64,000 nt of DNA from Bacteroides faecium (GCF_012113595.1 NZ_CP050831.1:744001-808000); one strand, 5' to 3'. Numbered from the stretch's first letter, positions 54,534 through 64,000 are shown. Numbers and translations: made by a program. Notes: a model not told the origin generated them from the sequence alone.

Positions 54534-57500
54534 TCACGAACCGGTGTCGCCTCCCACCTTATCCTGTTTCCGGTAAGCAGAAGGAATCTCTCCTTTTATA
54601 GATTTGAATACCTTGCTGAAATAGCGTAAGGAGGAAAAGCCCACTACTTCAGAAATCTCAGTAATATTCATAGTGGTGGTTGTAAGTAACACGACAGACC
54701 GTTCAATACGCTGCTTATTCACATAGTCTATAATCCCCATACCCGTGATAGTTTTCACTTTATTGAACAACAATGAGCGACTGATGCACATATTAGTAGC
54801 CAAAAATGCGACATCCAGTTCCGGATTGCTCATGTTGTCCGCAATCAGCGTGTTCAGTTTCAGTAGGAAAGCCTCATCAGCATTACTGAAACTCATATCC
54901 TTATGCGTCAACAGTTTGTCGTCCTTGTAGCGTGCCCTGATCTGTTCACGCTGCCGCAGTTGGTTATGAATCAGTGCCAGCAAACTATCTATCTCAAAAG
55001 GCTTCGGAAAAAAAACGTCCGCCCCAGTCTTATAACCGGTGTACATATTTTGTGAATTATGATAGGCAGTTAATAATATGAATGGAATATGACTGATTTT
55101 CAAATTAGTCTTCACTTCCTTACATAGTTCAAACCCATTCATCCGAGGCATCATGACATCACTGATGATAATGTCCGGCAATCGGTCTTTGATTTGCTCC
55201 AACCCTTCTTTGCCATCCTTAGCAACGTATACACGAGCAAAGTAATTACCCAGCGTTTCTTTCAAATAATTTCGTAATTCGGAAGTATCTTCTACCACCA
55301 TCACCGAATATTTTTTTAAGAAAGTATAATCAATCTTGTCCTGCTCATTCACTTCCACTCCTGTAGACGTATCTGCCTGCAACAGTTCTTGCCGCCCGTA
55401 TGTATCCGCCAATAACGGTAACTCAAAATAGAACACCGCCCCTTTCCCATCTGTATTCGAAGCACCCACTTTTCCCTTATGATGGGCAATAAGGCTCTTC
55501 GCATAAGAAAGACCGATACCACTTCCTCCCTTCTCGTGTATCCCTTGATAGAAACTTGAGAAAAGAGAATCTGTATCCACCATATTCAGCCCCATTCCTT
55601 CGTCCTTGACAGAAATCCGCACTCGTCCTTCTCTCTCCAACAAACAGGTAATCAGCATTGTAGTAGTCTCCGGTTCACTGAACTTAAGTGCATTCATCAA
55701 AAAGTTAGAAAGAACGAACTCACACTTATTCTTATCAAAAGGAACCTTTCCTATCCGTTCATCCAGTTCATATTCCAGGCGGATACCCTTCACACGATAT
55801 TCATCGGCAAATTTATCTCCGACAGACCGTACCCACTCATTCAGAGAATAGGGCAGGATATGCAACATATCTTTTCCCTCTTCCAGTTTCCGCACGTCAA
55901 GCACCATGTCGATAATGTTCTTCATTTGGTGTGCTTGCTTATAAATCGGAACCAATAACTTTTCTACCTCACGGTCACTACCTGGCTCATGATTAATAAT
56001 GCGCTTCAACGGTGCACAAATCAGCGTGAGAGGTGTACGAAGTTCATGACTAATGTTTGTCAAGAAATTAATTTTCTCTTCATACATTTTGTTTTTCAGA
56101 CGCAGAATTTCCCGTTTCTGTTTGGCTTTCTTTTTCCGGTAAAAATAGAAAGTAATTCCGTAAACTATTACCCCCATCAATATACACAGCCCTGCATAAA
56201 ACCATCCGCGCTTCCACCAAGGGGGAACAACCACAACATGAAGAACCGGCTGCTTCACACTCCATCCCCCATTACGGGTATAATAAGAAGCAGTAATTGT
56301 ATACTCCCCTATGGGGAGATGATTAATAACCAAAGAGTTTGAATTGGAATTAGCCAAGTCCTGCCCGATTTCTTCTATATTAAAGCGGAAAAAGTTTTTA
56401 CGAAACACATCTTCCTCGTTCAACAGAACTTTCAGTTGTAAGGACGAGAAATTCCATGGAACACGAATCGTTTCAAAAGTTTTCTCCCGCTTTTCGGATA
56501 ATGGAACCGGCAGTCCATTCAGCAGTACATCCAATAATTCAACGGTATGTTCTCCTTCCGTATCTAAATGAAAAGCAGAATTTATCACTGTCATCCCCAT
56601 AGTACCACCTAAAAAAACATCTCCGTTATGAGCAAGGAGAGTAGCCTGAAAAAGATATTCATTAGGCAAAACTCCATCTACTTCGTCCAACGTAACAAAG
56701 TTCCCGGTAAGAGAAGAATACACAAACAAATATCGCCTCGTTCCTACCCATACCCGATGCTGACTATCAGTCACCACAGAAGATACTTCTTGAAACAGAC
56801 TTGTCTTGATCAATTCACTCTCTCCTGTTCGTGGGTCACAACGTACCAGCCCCTCAGTAGATGCCAACCAAAAAATGCCATCTTCGTCACGCGATGCATC
56901 ATTAATAATATATTTTCCCCGAAAAATCGTTTTGAAAACCCCTTCCGAAGAATCGTATTCACAAATGTTCTTCAAATCAACAAGATAGGTTTTCGTACCC
57001 ACCGTTGCTATAATCAATGGGGAGTTTCGTTCGTATTCGCTCCCCATAGTGGCGACAATATCAAATTCACGGCGACTAATATCGTATACAAAAATATGTT
57101 GCCCACTGAAAAGAATCTTATCCGACGTTATCCGCCGGATATTGACAGAAAAACCATCAATACATTCACGGTCATTTGTCTCCTTATCAACCAAAATGAA
57201 AGGACGTATCCGCCCCGTCAATTTATGAAAAATAAAGAGTCCTTCGTTGAAAGAGGAAAATAACAGTTCATCAGGAGTATACTCGACAATAGCAACCACT
57301 TTCTTGTACATAGTAGAGGGATAATGCTTAAAAGTCCCTGTCGGTGGATCAAACCGATTGATTCCACCACCATCAGTCCCTACCCAGACCTTCCCGTCAG
57401 TATCTTGAAAGAAACTATTAATGGTCTGATTACTCAACCCATACAAATTGCCGAAAGGAACATTCCGATAAGAGCAGGCAAATACATTCCTTATGCCAAT

Positions 57501-58475
57501 CAATCCCCTACGAATACTCCCCGCCCACATATTATTGGCAGGATCCAGATAAAGCCGATAGATGGTATTGGCAGGAAACGAATGGACATCATCCTGTTTC
57601 TGCTGAATGTCAGTAAACGAAAAATCATCCAAAGAGATGATACTAATTCCTCCACCATCGGTTGCCACCCAAAGTTGATTATCTTTTTCCACGATGTCGT
57701 GAACAACATCATATGTCAGCAACGAATTGGATGTTGTAAAATGTTTTAAAAGTTTGCCCTCTTGATAACAATACAGCCCACTTCCATAAACGCCTACCCA
57801 CAGCCGCCTATGAGAATCTAAGAAAAGAGCAGTATAGCTCTTCGCGGTAAAAGTTTCTATTTTCTTTAACTCATGGGTTTTAATATTGAAAGAATATATG
57901 CCATTCCAACATGAATTGAGCAACACATGTTCGTCATCATAACGCACCATCTCCCAAAAAGGGACATAATAAGCAGGATCTTTTGCATAATATAAAGGTT
58001 CAAGTTTATTAGTGACATAATCATATTTATAAATATCACCTGAACCGCCCAACAAGACACCTCCTTCTACCAATAAACAGGAAGCAACATAAATCGGTTT
58101 GCCATTATTTGACAAAGTTTTAAAATTATCATTTTCTCTATTGTAAAGACAAATACCAACTGTTGTAGCTACCCACAAATTACATAAAGAATCTTCTGCT
58201 ATAAAAATTATATTATCTGAAGGTAAGGTATTTTCATCTCCTGGCCGATGCAAATAATGTTTCAAATGATCACGATCGTAACAATTCAAGCCAGACTCCG
58301 TACCAATCCACAAATAGCCTCTATAATCATTCAGGATACATTGTACCCTTGACTGCGAAAGTCCTTCTTTAATTCCAAGCTGTTTATAATAATAGTAAGG
58401 TGACTGGCTTCGAAGGGAATGCACCATTCCGATAAAGAAGAACATTAAACATATTTTCAACAGAATCCTATTCAT
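54534..58475 (-). CDS. Hybrid two-component system regulator (HTCS) 2
   Basis: 1313-residue hybrid regulator. In order: signal (about 1-23); Reg_prop beta-propeller repeats ('LWIGTESGLNCYD', 'LWVATDGGGISII', 'VWVGTDGGGINRF') to about 640; Y_Y_Y domain (about 690-755); transmembrane helix ('GWFYAGLCILMGVIVYGITFYF', about 762-783); kinase with His810 in 'NISHELRTPLTLI' and ATPase 'NFLMNALKFSEPE' and 'GSGIGLSYAKSL'; receiver with Asp1106 in 'IISDVMMPRMNGFE' and Lys in 'PKPF'; AraC-type C-terminal domain ('ISEVVGFSSLRYFSKVFKSIKG'). It is convergent with module 2, so it is plausibly a regulator of that module, or of module 1 if the two regulators divided after the module duplication. It is not close to HTCS 1 outside the shared architecture. 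Confidence 0.96.
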   Translation of the reverse strand: MNRILLKICLMFFFIGMVHSLRSQSPYYYYKQLGIKEGLSQSRVQCILNDYRGYLWIGTESGLNCYDRDHLKHYLHRPGDENTLPSDNIIFIAEDSLCNLWVATTVGICLYNRENDNFKTLSNNGKPIYVASCLLVEGGVLLGGSGDIYKYDYVTNKLEPLYYAKDPAYYVPFWEMVRYDDEHVLLNSCWNGIYSFNIKTHELKKIETFTAKSYTALFLDSHRRLWVGVYGSGLYCYQEGKLLKHFTTSNSLLTYDVVHDIVEKDNQLWVATDGGGISIISLDDFSFTDIQQKQDDVHSFPANTIYRLYLDPANNMWAGSIRRGLIGIRNVFACSYRNVPFGNLYGLSNQTINSFFQDTDGKVWVGTDGGGINRFDPPTGTFKHYPSTMYKKVVAIVEYTPDELLFSSFNEGLFIFHKLTGRIRPFILVDKETNDRECIDGFSVNIRRITSDKILFSGQHIFVYDISRREFDIVATMGSEYERNSPLIIATVGTKTYLVDLKNICEYDSSEGVFKTIFRGKYIINDASRDEDGIFWLASTEGLVRCDPRTGESELIKTSLFQEVSSVVTDSQHRVWVGTRRYLFVYSSLTGNFVTLDEVDGVLPNEYLFQATLLAHNGDVFLGGTMGMTVINSAFHLDTEGEHTVELLDVLLNGLPVPLSEKREKTFETIRVPWNFSSLQLKVLLNEEDVFRKNFFRFNIEEIGQDLANSNSNSLVINHLPIGEYTITASYYTRNGGWSVKQPVLHVVVVPPWWKRGWFYAGLCILMGVIVYGITFYFYRKKKAKQKREILRLKNKMYEEKINFLTNISHELRTPLTLICAPLKRIINHEPGSDREVEKLLVPIYKQAHQMKNIIDMVLDVRKLEEGKDMLHILPYSLNEWVRSVGDKFADEYRVKGIRLEYELDERIGKVPFDKNKCEFVLSNFLMNALKFSEPETTTMLITCLLEREGRVRISVKDEGMGLNMVDTDSLFSSFYQGIHEKGGSGIGLSYAKSLIAHHKGKVGASNTDGKGAVFYFELPLLADTYGRQELLQADTSTGVEVNEQDKIDYTFLKKYSVMVVEDTSELRNYLKETLGNYFARVYVAKDGKEGLEQIKDRLPDIIISDVMMPRMNGFELCKEVKTNLKISHIPFILLTAYHNSQNMYTGYKTGADVFFPKPFEIDSLLALIHNQLRQREQIRARYKDDKLLTHKDMSFSNADEAFLLKLNTLIADNMSNPELDVAFLATNMCISRSLLFNKVKTITGMGIIDYVNKQRIERSVVLLTTTTMNITEISEVVGFSSLRYFSKVFKSIKGEIPSAYRKQDKVGGDTGS

Positions 58476-58663
58476 ATTTAGTATGATATATAATATGAAA
58501 TGTAAATATAAGCAATTCTATTTTAATAAAACTGTTTCATATCAAATTCTCACCACAATAGAGAACTTTTCTATTTCGGTGTCCATCTCCTCTACCCTGA
58601 AAAGGAAAAATCACAGTTACAACTAAATTATATCGAACTGAGGTTATTTTACTAAAAAATATT

Positions 58664-58703
58664 AGATTCTCCTTATATTATAAGGTAGGGAGAATCTTTT
58701 TTT
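58664..58703 (+). terminator. Terminator-like hairpin upstream of topA
   Basis: AGATTCTCC (58664-58672) pairs with GGAGAATCT (58689-58697), and the last T begins a run of seven T (58697-58703). It looks like an intrinsic terminator reading towards topA although no plus-strand gene precedes it for more than 4 kb. It may stop readthrough or act as an attenuator. A possible -7 box TACTTTTG lies just after it (58705-58712). Confidence 0.5.
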
Positions 58704-58704
58704 C

Positions 58705-58712
58705 TACTTTTG
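58705..58712 (+). promoter_or_regulatory. Possible -7 promoter box of topA
   Basis: TACTTTTG fits TAnnTTTG and lies 42 nt before the topA ATG at 58755. No TTTG is seen at the -33 position, so this is only a candidate. Confidence 0.4.
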
Positions 58713-58754
58713 TCTCCGAATATTGTGGTACAAGCCATTATAAAAGAAAGAATT

Positions 58755-61100
58755 ATGCAGAAAAACCTTGTCATTGTCGAGTCTCCGGCAAAAGCAAAAA
58801 CGATTGAAAAGTTTCTTGGGAAAGATTTCAAGGTCCTTTCAAGTTACGGACACATACGCGACCTGAAGAAGAAAGACTTCAGCATCGACGTAGAGAAGAA
58901 TTTTAAGCCCAACTACGAAATCCCGGCAGACAAAAAGGCTTTGGTCAGCACACTGAAAGCAGAAGCGAAAGAAGCGGAAACCGTATGGCTCGCATCCGAT
59001 GAGGACCGCGAGGGAGAGGCTATCGCCTGGCATCTGTATGAGGTCTTAAAACTAAAACCGGAAAACACAAAACGAATCGTATTCCATGAAATTACGAAGA
59101 GCGCTATCTTAAAAGCGATTGAACAACCACGCGATATAGACATCAACCTCGTGAATGCACAGCAGGCACGGCGTATCCTGGACCGCATTGTGGGTTTCGA
59201 ACTGTCTCCCGTACTCTGGAGAAAAGTGAAACCGGCTCTTTCGGCAGGACGCGTACAGTCGGTTGCCGTCCGCCTGATAGTTGAGCGCGAACGCGAAATC
59301 CATGCTTTCAAATCGGAAGCGGCTTATCGTGTGACCGCCGTTTTCCTCGTGCCCGACACGGACGGAAAACTGGTGGAGATGAAAGCCGAACTGGCTCGCC
59401 GCATCAAAACTAAAAAAGAAGCAAAGGCTTTCCTCGAAGTTTGCCAGGGAGCTAATTTTGCTATCGAAGATATTACCACCCGTCCGGTGAAGAAAACGCC
59501 TCCTGCACCGTTCACGACTTCTACGTTGCAACAGGAAGCCGCCCGTAAACTGGGATATACCGTAGCACAGACCATGATGATTGCGCAACGCCTGTACGAA
59601 TCGGGATTCATCACTTATATGCGTACGGACTCTGTCAACCTCTCGGAATTCGCAACGATAGGCAGCAAGGACGCCATCGTCAAGATGATGGGCGAACGTT
59701 ATGTGCATCCCCGCCACTTTGAAACAAAGACCAAAGGCGCACAGGAAGCGCATGAGGCTATCCGTCCGACGTATATGGAAAACCAATCCGTAGAAGGCTC
59801 GGCACAGGAGAAGAAACTGTACGAACTGATTTGGAAACGTACTATCGCCTCACAGATGGCAGACGCGGAACTGGAAAAGACAACCGCAACCATCACGATA
59901 AGCGGCAGCAGCGATGTATTCACCGCTATCGGTGAAGTGATTAAGTTCGACGGATTCCTGCATGTTTACCGCGAATCTTATGACGACGACAGCGAGCAGG
60001 AAGATGAAAGCCGCCTGCTGCCTCCTTTGAAGAAGGGGCAGAAACTGGAACACGGTCCTATCACCGCCACCGAACGTTTCACTCAACGCCCGCCACGCTA
60101 TACGGAAGCCAGCCTTGTACGCAAGTTGGAAGAACTGGGTATCGGACGTCCGTCTACGTATGCGCCTACTATTTCTACTATCCAGCAACGCGAGTATGTA
60201 GAAAAGGGAAACAAGGACGGGGAAGAACGCAACTTTAATGTGATGACTCTGAAAGACAATCAGATTAAAGACGAGAATCATTCCGAAATTACCGGTGCGG
60301 AAAAATCCAAGTTATTCCCCACGGATACGGGTACGGTGGTGAACGACTTCCTGACCGAATACTTCCCGGATATTCTGGACTTCAACTTTACGGCAAGTGT
60401 GGAAAAGGACTTCGACGAGATTGCGGAAGGCGGAGTGCAATGGACTTCCATCATGAAGACTTTCTATGATAAATTCCATCCGTCGGTAGAAAACACATTG
60501 GCTATCAAGACAGAACATAAGATAGGGGAACGCATGTTGGGAGAAGACCCGGAAAGCGGCAAGCCTGTTTCGGTGAAAATCGGGCGCTTCGGTCCTATGG
60601 CACAAATCGGCACGGCAGAAGATGAAGAGAAGCCACGGTTTGCCCAATTGAAGAAAGGACAGTCCATAGAAACGATCACCCTGGAAGAAGTTCTTGAATT
60701 ATTCAAGCTCCCCCGCACGCTGGGCGAGTATGAAGGAAAGACGGTCAGTGTAGGTATCGGTCGTTTCGGTCCTTACATTTTGCATAATAAGGTATATGTA
60801 TCTTTGCCGAAGACAATAGATCCGATGAAAATCAATCTCGAAGAGGCGGAACTGCTGATTTTGGAAAAACGTAAGAAAGAAGCCGAACGCCACATCAAGA
60901 AGTTTGAGGAAGAACCGGAACTGGAAATTCTGAATGGCCGTTTCGGACCCTATATTACTTATAAAGGTAACAACTATAAGATTCCTAAAGATATCGTCCC
61001 GCAGGATTTGAGTTTGCAGAGTTGCATGGAGCTAATCAAGATACAAGACGAAAAAGGAGCTACTTCTGCACCAAAAAAGAAGTTTGCTAAAAAGAAGTAA
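58755..61100 (+). CDS. topA: DNA topoisomerase I
   Basis: 781-residue type IA topoisomerase, which relaxes negatively supercoiled DNA through a 5'-phosphotyrosine. Start at ATG 58755 (MQKNLVIVESPAKAKTIE), since the upstream 15 codons are not conserved-looking. The TOPRIM domain is at 1-115 with 'LVIVESPAKAKTIEKFLG' and 'ASDEDREGEAIAWH'. The core 'QQARRILDRIVGFELSP' and 'SAGRVQSVAVRLIVERE' is followed by the catalytic Tyr288 in 'FITYMRTDS' and 'HEAIRPT'. The C-terminus contains repeated 'GRFGPY' topoisomerase elements and a Lys-rich tail instead of the zinc fingers of E. coli TopA. Housekeeping gene marking the end of the PUL region. Confidence 0.98.
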   Translation: MQKNLVIVESPAKAKTIEKFLGKDFKVLSSYGHIRDLKKKDFSIDVEKNFKPNYEIPADKKALVSTLKAEAKEAETVWLASDEDREGEAIAWHLYEVLKLKPENTKRIVFHEITKSAILKAIEQPRDIDINLVNAQQARRILDRIVGFELSPVLWRKVKPALSAGRVQSVAVRLIVEREREIHAFKSEAAYRVTAVFLVPDTDGKLVEMKAELARRIKTKKEAKAFLEVCQGANFAIEDITTRPVKKTPPAPFTTSTLQQEAARKLGYTVAQTMMIAQRLYESGFITYMRTDSVNLSEFATIGSKDAIVKMMGERYVHPRHFETKTKGAQEAHEAIRPTYMENQSVEGSAQEKKLYELIWKRTIASQMADAELEKTTATITISGSSDVFTAIGEVIKFDGFLHVYRESYDDDSEQEDESRLLPPLKKGQKLEHGPITATERFTQRPPRYTEASLVRKLEELGIGRPSTYAPTISTIQQREYVEKGNKDGEERNFNVMTLKDNQIKDENHSEITGAEKSKLFPTDTGTVVNDFLTEYFPDILDFNFTASVEKDFDEIAEGGVQWTSIMKTFYDKFHPSVENTLAIKTEHKIGERMLGEDPESGKPVSVKIGRFGPMAQIGTAEDEEKPRFAQLKKGQSIETITLEEVLELFKLPRTLGEYEGKTVSVGIGRFGPYILHNKVYVSLPKTIDPMKINLEEAELLILEKRKKEAERHIKKFEEEPELEILNGRFGPYITYKGNNYKIPKDIVPQDLSLQSCMELIKIQDEKGATSAPKKKFAKKK

Positions 61101-61108
61101 ATACTTGT

Positions 61109-61140
61109 TTGGCTAATGCCAAACTTCTCCATATATTTGC
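61109..61140 (+). promoter_or_regulatory. Bacteroides-type promoter of the LruC lipoprotein gene
   Basis: -33 TTTG (61109-61112), 20 nt, -7 TATATTTG (61133-61140), 24 nt before the ATG at 61165. A GTTTGGC-TAAT-GCCAAAC hairpin overlaps the -33 box and may also end topA transcripts. Confidence 0.75.
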
Positions 61141-61164
61141 CCATTAATTTCTTTATTTTCAGAC

Positions 61165-63174
61165 ATGAAACAAACAATATCTGTAAAGACATTAATGGGC
61201 ATCTTTTTAGTACCATTAATATGTAGCTGTGTTGACAACCAGCGTGATTTATTCGAAGAACCGGGAAAACTTTCAAAAGATGAGTATTTTGATTTCGACA
61301 TGAATCAGAGTCTGACGATAGACGTCGACTATGGTTTTAAGAATGAGTATGCCGTTCTTTTCGAAATTTACGACCAGATTCCTGTTGAAGTGAACAGCGA
61401 AACCGGTTCTTCAGTGAAAAAGAGTATAGAACCTATTTATCGGGCTACTACTGATAAGTATGGTAAGTTCAATGAAGAAGGAGTTAGCATTCCATCCGCC
61501 GTGTCGGAAGTATGGTTATCTTCTGACTATTTGGGTGCAGCCTCACCTGTAAAAATCGCAATCGGGGCAGACAAGCGCATTTCTTTCAATCAGGATGCAT
61601 ACATCCAGTCTCTGCTAGCCAAATCTCCGGCGCTTAGCAGAGGAATCACCACTAACGAGCATAAATACTTGGACGACTGGACGCTTTTGCCCGGTGTAGA
61701 CTGGGATAACAACGGACGCCCGAACAATTTGTCGGCAGAAAAAAATATTCCGCCTGCCAGCGTACTTTATAACATAAAGAGCATTTTCAATAATAAAGAT
61801 GGCAACAATATAACAAAGAATCACCCTGAGTTCTTTGATGGTAACATGATTTCTGATATTCCTATCATAAAGGATACCGAAGTCAGCTTGGTATTCGTAA
61901 ACAGCACTGCGGGCTGGTATAACACAGTAGGATACTATACATATCCTACCAACGAGACGCCTACTGTGGATAAAATTAAAAAGATAGTAGCATTTCCTAA
62001 CGCTTCTCCCGTTTATAAATCAGCCGGTATAGGTGCTTTGGTTTGCGGTGATGAAGTAAAACTAAAATACTGGAACGAGGAAAAGAATCAATTTGAAGAC
62101 AAGTTTCCGGCAGGTGTCACTATCGGCTGGTGCCTGCAGGGTATGGGATTCAATAACAAACCTAAGGACGGTTATGCACAAGGTGACATTGTAGCCGGTA
62201 TGGGAACCCGCTATTCTACCACTGACTTAAATGAAGCAGGCAAGGATGGTGTGAAAAGACAAAGAACCGTATCACTTCGCGAAGAGCCATCCAATCAAAT
62301 CGTTGCCATAGGTTTTGAAGATAACATCGACCTCGATTATTGCGATGCCATTTTCTATATTCACATAGCAGAGAAAAATGCCATTGATGAAGGAGTGATT
62401 CCGCCATTGCCTGTTGATCCTGAAGGGCCTCCTACCAATGAGGATAATTATACCGTGCGCTCCGGAACATTATTATTTGAAGATTTATGGCCTGAACAAG
62501 GTGATTATGACATGAATGACGTAATGATACGATATACAAGCAAAGTATATAAATCAATACTCACCAATCGTGTTTATAAAATCGTTGATGAATATACTCC
62601 TTTTCATCGTGGTGGGTATTTAGCAAACGGATTTGGTTATCAGTTGCACAACATTTCCAATAGTGATGTTAGCAAGATAACTATCGAAAGCCCCTCTTAT
62701 GCGCAGAAATCTCAATATATGAGTGGAGATAGAGAATCAGGACAATCCCATCCTACCATCTTGCTCTTTGACGATATGCTGATATTCAATGGAAAAGAAG
62801 AGGCAGACCGTAAATACACCGTTACCATTCAGGTAAATGATGTATCTGAGAAAACTGTCTTGCCACCTTACAATCCGTTTATATTTGTAGAGTCTGACAA
62901 GACCAGAGGAAAAGAAGTGCATCTGGTGAAGTATCCGCCTACGGATAAAGCGAATCTTTCCTTACTCGGTACAGGTAAAGACGTTTCCCGCCCGGATGAA
63001 GAATTGTATTATGTTTCAGTAGATTTAATGCCTTTCGCACTCAATATGCCGGTTGTCGATTTCCCGATTCCTGAAGAAGGTGTGAGAATAGACGAGTCTT
63101 ATCCGCAATTTGCGACATGGGTTAAGTCCAACGGAAAACAATCGACCAAATGGTATATGTATCCTAAAAAATAA
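61165..63174 (+). CDS. LruC-domain lipoprotein
   Basis: 669-residue lipoprotein with lipobox 'LICSC' (about Cys22). The N-terminal 150 residues are beta-rich with 'MNQSLTIDVDYGF' and a cleavage-site-like 'SRG' around 155. The C-terminal half carries the LruC/DUF4842 domain signature 'GTLLFEDLWPEQGDYDMNDVMIRY' near 432-455, followed by 'GGYLANGFGYQL'. An acidic Asp-rich calcium-binding motif ('DYDMND') is evident. LruC proteins were described as leptospiral outer-membrane lipoproteins and are common in Bacteroides; function unknown. It has its own promoter right after topA and a good terminator. Not visibly part of the glycan operons. Confidence 0.8.
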   Translation: MKQTISVKTLMGIFLVPLICSCVDNQRDLFEEPGKLSKDEYFDFDMNQSLTIDVDYGFKNEYAVLFEIYDQIPVEVNSETGSSVKKSIEPIYRATTDKYGKFNEEGVSIPSAVSEVWLSSDYLGAASPVKIAIGADKRISFNQDAYIQSLLAKSPALSRGITTNEHKYLDDWTLLPGVDWDNNGRPNNLSAEKNIPPASVLYNIKSIFNNKDGNNITKNHPEFFDGNMISDIPIIKDTEVSLVFVNSTAGWYNTVGYYTYPTNETPTVDKIKKIVAFPNASPVYKSAGIGALVCGDEVKLKYWNEEKNQFEDKFPAGVTIGWCLQGMGFNNKPKDGYAQGDIVAGMGTRYSTTDLNEAGKDGVKRQRTVSLREEPSNQIVAIGFEDNIDLDYCDAIFYIHIAEKNAIDEGVIPPLPVDPEGPPTNEDNYTVRSGTLLFEDLWPEQGDYDMNDVMIRYTSKVYKSILTNRVYKIVDEYTPFHRGGYLANGFGYQLHNISNSDVSKITIESPSYAQKSQYMSGDRESGQSHPTILLFDDMLIFNGKEEADRKYTVTIQVNDVSEKTVLPPYNPFIFVESDKTRGKEVHLVKYPPTDKANLSLLGTGKDVSRPDEELYYVSVDLMPFALNMPVVDFPIPEEGVRIDESYPQFATWVKSNGKQSTKWYMYPKK

Positions 63175-63222
63175 CAGTCTTCAATGAAGTAACAATCTCT
63201 TATAAAGAAGATAAATTAAATG

Positions 63223-63254
63223 AGCAGGCAGGGTTAATCCTTGCCTGCTTTTTT
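63223..63254 (+). terminator. Rho-independent terminator after the LruC gene
   Basis: AGCAGGCAGGG (63223-63233), loop TTAAT, CCTTGCCTGCT (63239-63249), then a run of six T. Eleven-position stem with one G-T pair; a textbook intrinsic terminator. Confidence 0.9.
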
Positions 63255-63393
63255 ATGCTTTCTATTTTAGCTTGTCCTTCTATTAGAATACGATATATCA
63301 AAGATAACTTCTACGCAAACAAGCAAGACACAGAGCAAAAAGTCGCCAATTGAATACCAAAAATCAAATCCTCTTAAAAGAGATAAAACCACT

Positions 63394-63425
63394 TTTGGTT
63401 AATACAACGTTTAGCCATACATTTG
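63394..63425 (+). promoter_or_regulatory. Bacteroides-type promoter with long leader
   Basis: -33 TTTG (63394-63397), 20 nt, -7 TACATTTG (63418-63425). The next gene starts at 63626, so the transcript would have a leader of nearly 200 nt. The leader contains a possible 13-codon peptide frame (63513-63554). The 450-nt gap from 63175 otherwise holds only the terminator. Confidence 0.65.
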
Positions 63426-63625
63426 TCCGCTAATTTATAGTTCTCACATACTGATGAAACTAAACTTTAGTAAACAATCAATTAACCAGTTAAAAACAAA
63501 AGAACGTTCTCTATGGCAAGTGTTTTAGACCCCTCAAATTCACTCCGTTTTTAGTTTTCATTTCAACAATTATATATCAACAAAGAACAAACAATAGTTT
63601 ATTATCTTAAAAATTAAAGTTTCAT

Positions 63626-64000
63626 ATGACAAACAAGGTACTAATTTCAGTGTGTATAGCTGTATTTGCTATTATTTTCCAGAGTTGTAGTGACAGGGAT
63701 TATTATGATCCGACTAAACTTCCGGGCTATGTGGCTTCAAATCCATCCGGACTTGATTACTCTACCTCGCATAATGTACGATTAGATCTGAATTATGATG
63801 TAGCAAACGGGGTCATATCAACCGTCGATTTTTATACGGAATATCCCTTGACTAATACAGGCAGCCTGCGAACTGACATAACACCAATTGCCAGAGGAAT
63901 CAATGTTGCCGGCAGCACAGAACTAAGCCGGAGAATTCCTTCATACATTGACAAACTGTATGCTTACTCACCGAACTTATTCGTACCCTTAGTGTCATCC
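63626..64000 (+). CDS. Lipoprotein, probably LruC-type (3' end outside window)
   Basis: The first 125 codons of a gene running off the window, in an open frame to the last base. A signal peptide with lipobox ('FQSC', Cys21) is followed by 'SDRDYYDPTKLPGYV' and 'NVRLDLNYDVANGVISTVDFYTEYP'. This resembles the N-terminal beta region of the LruC lipoprotein just upstream ('LTIDVDYGFKNEYAVLFEIYDQIP'), so the two are probably tandem paralogs. The LruC domain itself would lie beyond the window. Preceded by its own promoter and a leader of about 200 nt. Confidence 0.75.
   Translation, partial: MTNKVLISVCIAVFAIIFQSCSDRDYYDPTKLPGYVASNPSGLDYSTSHNVRLDLNYDVANGVISTVDFYTEYPLTNTGSLRTDITPIARGINVAGSTELSRRIPSYIDKLYAYSPNLFVPLVSS

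Noticed and set aside
1..64000. tRNA, rRNA, CRISPR arrays, insertion sequences or integrase genes
   Set aside because: None was recognised: no spaced short repeats, no transposase or integrase reading frames and no tRNA-like cloverleaf noticed by eye; short RNAs could still be missed without a covariance search.

Overview
The window looks like a chromosomal segment of a gut Bacteroides species. The evidence is multiple SusC/SusD pairs, BACON-domain surface lipoproteins, two hybrid two-component regulators, lipoprotein signals with an early Cys, and several promoters of the Bacteroides type (-33 TTTG, about 20 nt, -7 TAnnTTTG). The species cannot be fixed from the sequence alone. Almost everything is devoted to capturing and digesting a complex glycan or glycoconjugate. 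The right end (topA and two LruC-type lipoproteins) is ordinary chromosome.

Layout. (1) 1-9843, plus strand: the 3' part of a polysaccharide utilization module: SusD (cut by the window edge), a short SusC, a second SusD, two BACON lipoproteins and a GH18 lipoprotein broken by a one-base frameshift in a G6 run. (2) 9989-30804, minus strand: an eleven-gene operon, read right to left: SusC, SusD, a DUF1735-like plus discoidin-like lipoprotein, a BACON-like plus discoidin-like lipoprotein, two metzincin-like metalloproteases, a GH2, an (alpha/alpha)6 MGH1/GH63-like enzyme, a GH3, a third metzincin-like protease and a GH97. An internal promoter lies before the GH63-like gene. (3) 31167-35943, minus strand: a six-bladed propeller lipoprotein, a TPR/membrane/HTH regulator with an HU-like gene ahead of it, and the decayed remains of an S41 peptidase. 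(4) 36287-54410, plus strand: a hybrid two-component regulator, then a complete second module (SusC, SusD, short SusC, SusD, two BACON lipoproteins, GH16) in the same gene order as module 1 but ending in a different hydrolase. (5) 54534-58475, minus strand: a second hybrid regulator. (6) 58755-64000, plus strand: topA, an LruC-domain lipoprotein and a truncated related lipoprotein.

How it may work (inference): the two paralogous plus-strand modules bind and cut polymer at the surface with GH16 or GH18 endo-enzymes and import the products. The minus-strand operon adds exo-glycosidases (GH2, GH3, GH97) together with three proteases that share HExxHxxGxxD and a Met exactly 25 residues later. Glycosidases and three proteases in one SusC/D operon suggest a glycoprotein or a protein-bound cell-wall substrate. 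A fungal wall (glucan plus chitin) or host/plant glycoproteins both remain possible. Three promoters (ahead of the SusC, the GH63-like gene and the dead S41 peptidase) share a conserved stretch of about 67 bp, which points to one regulon.
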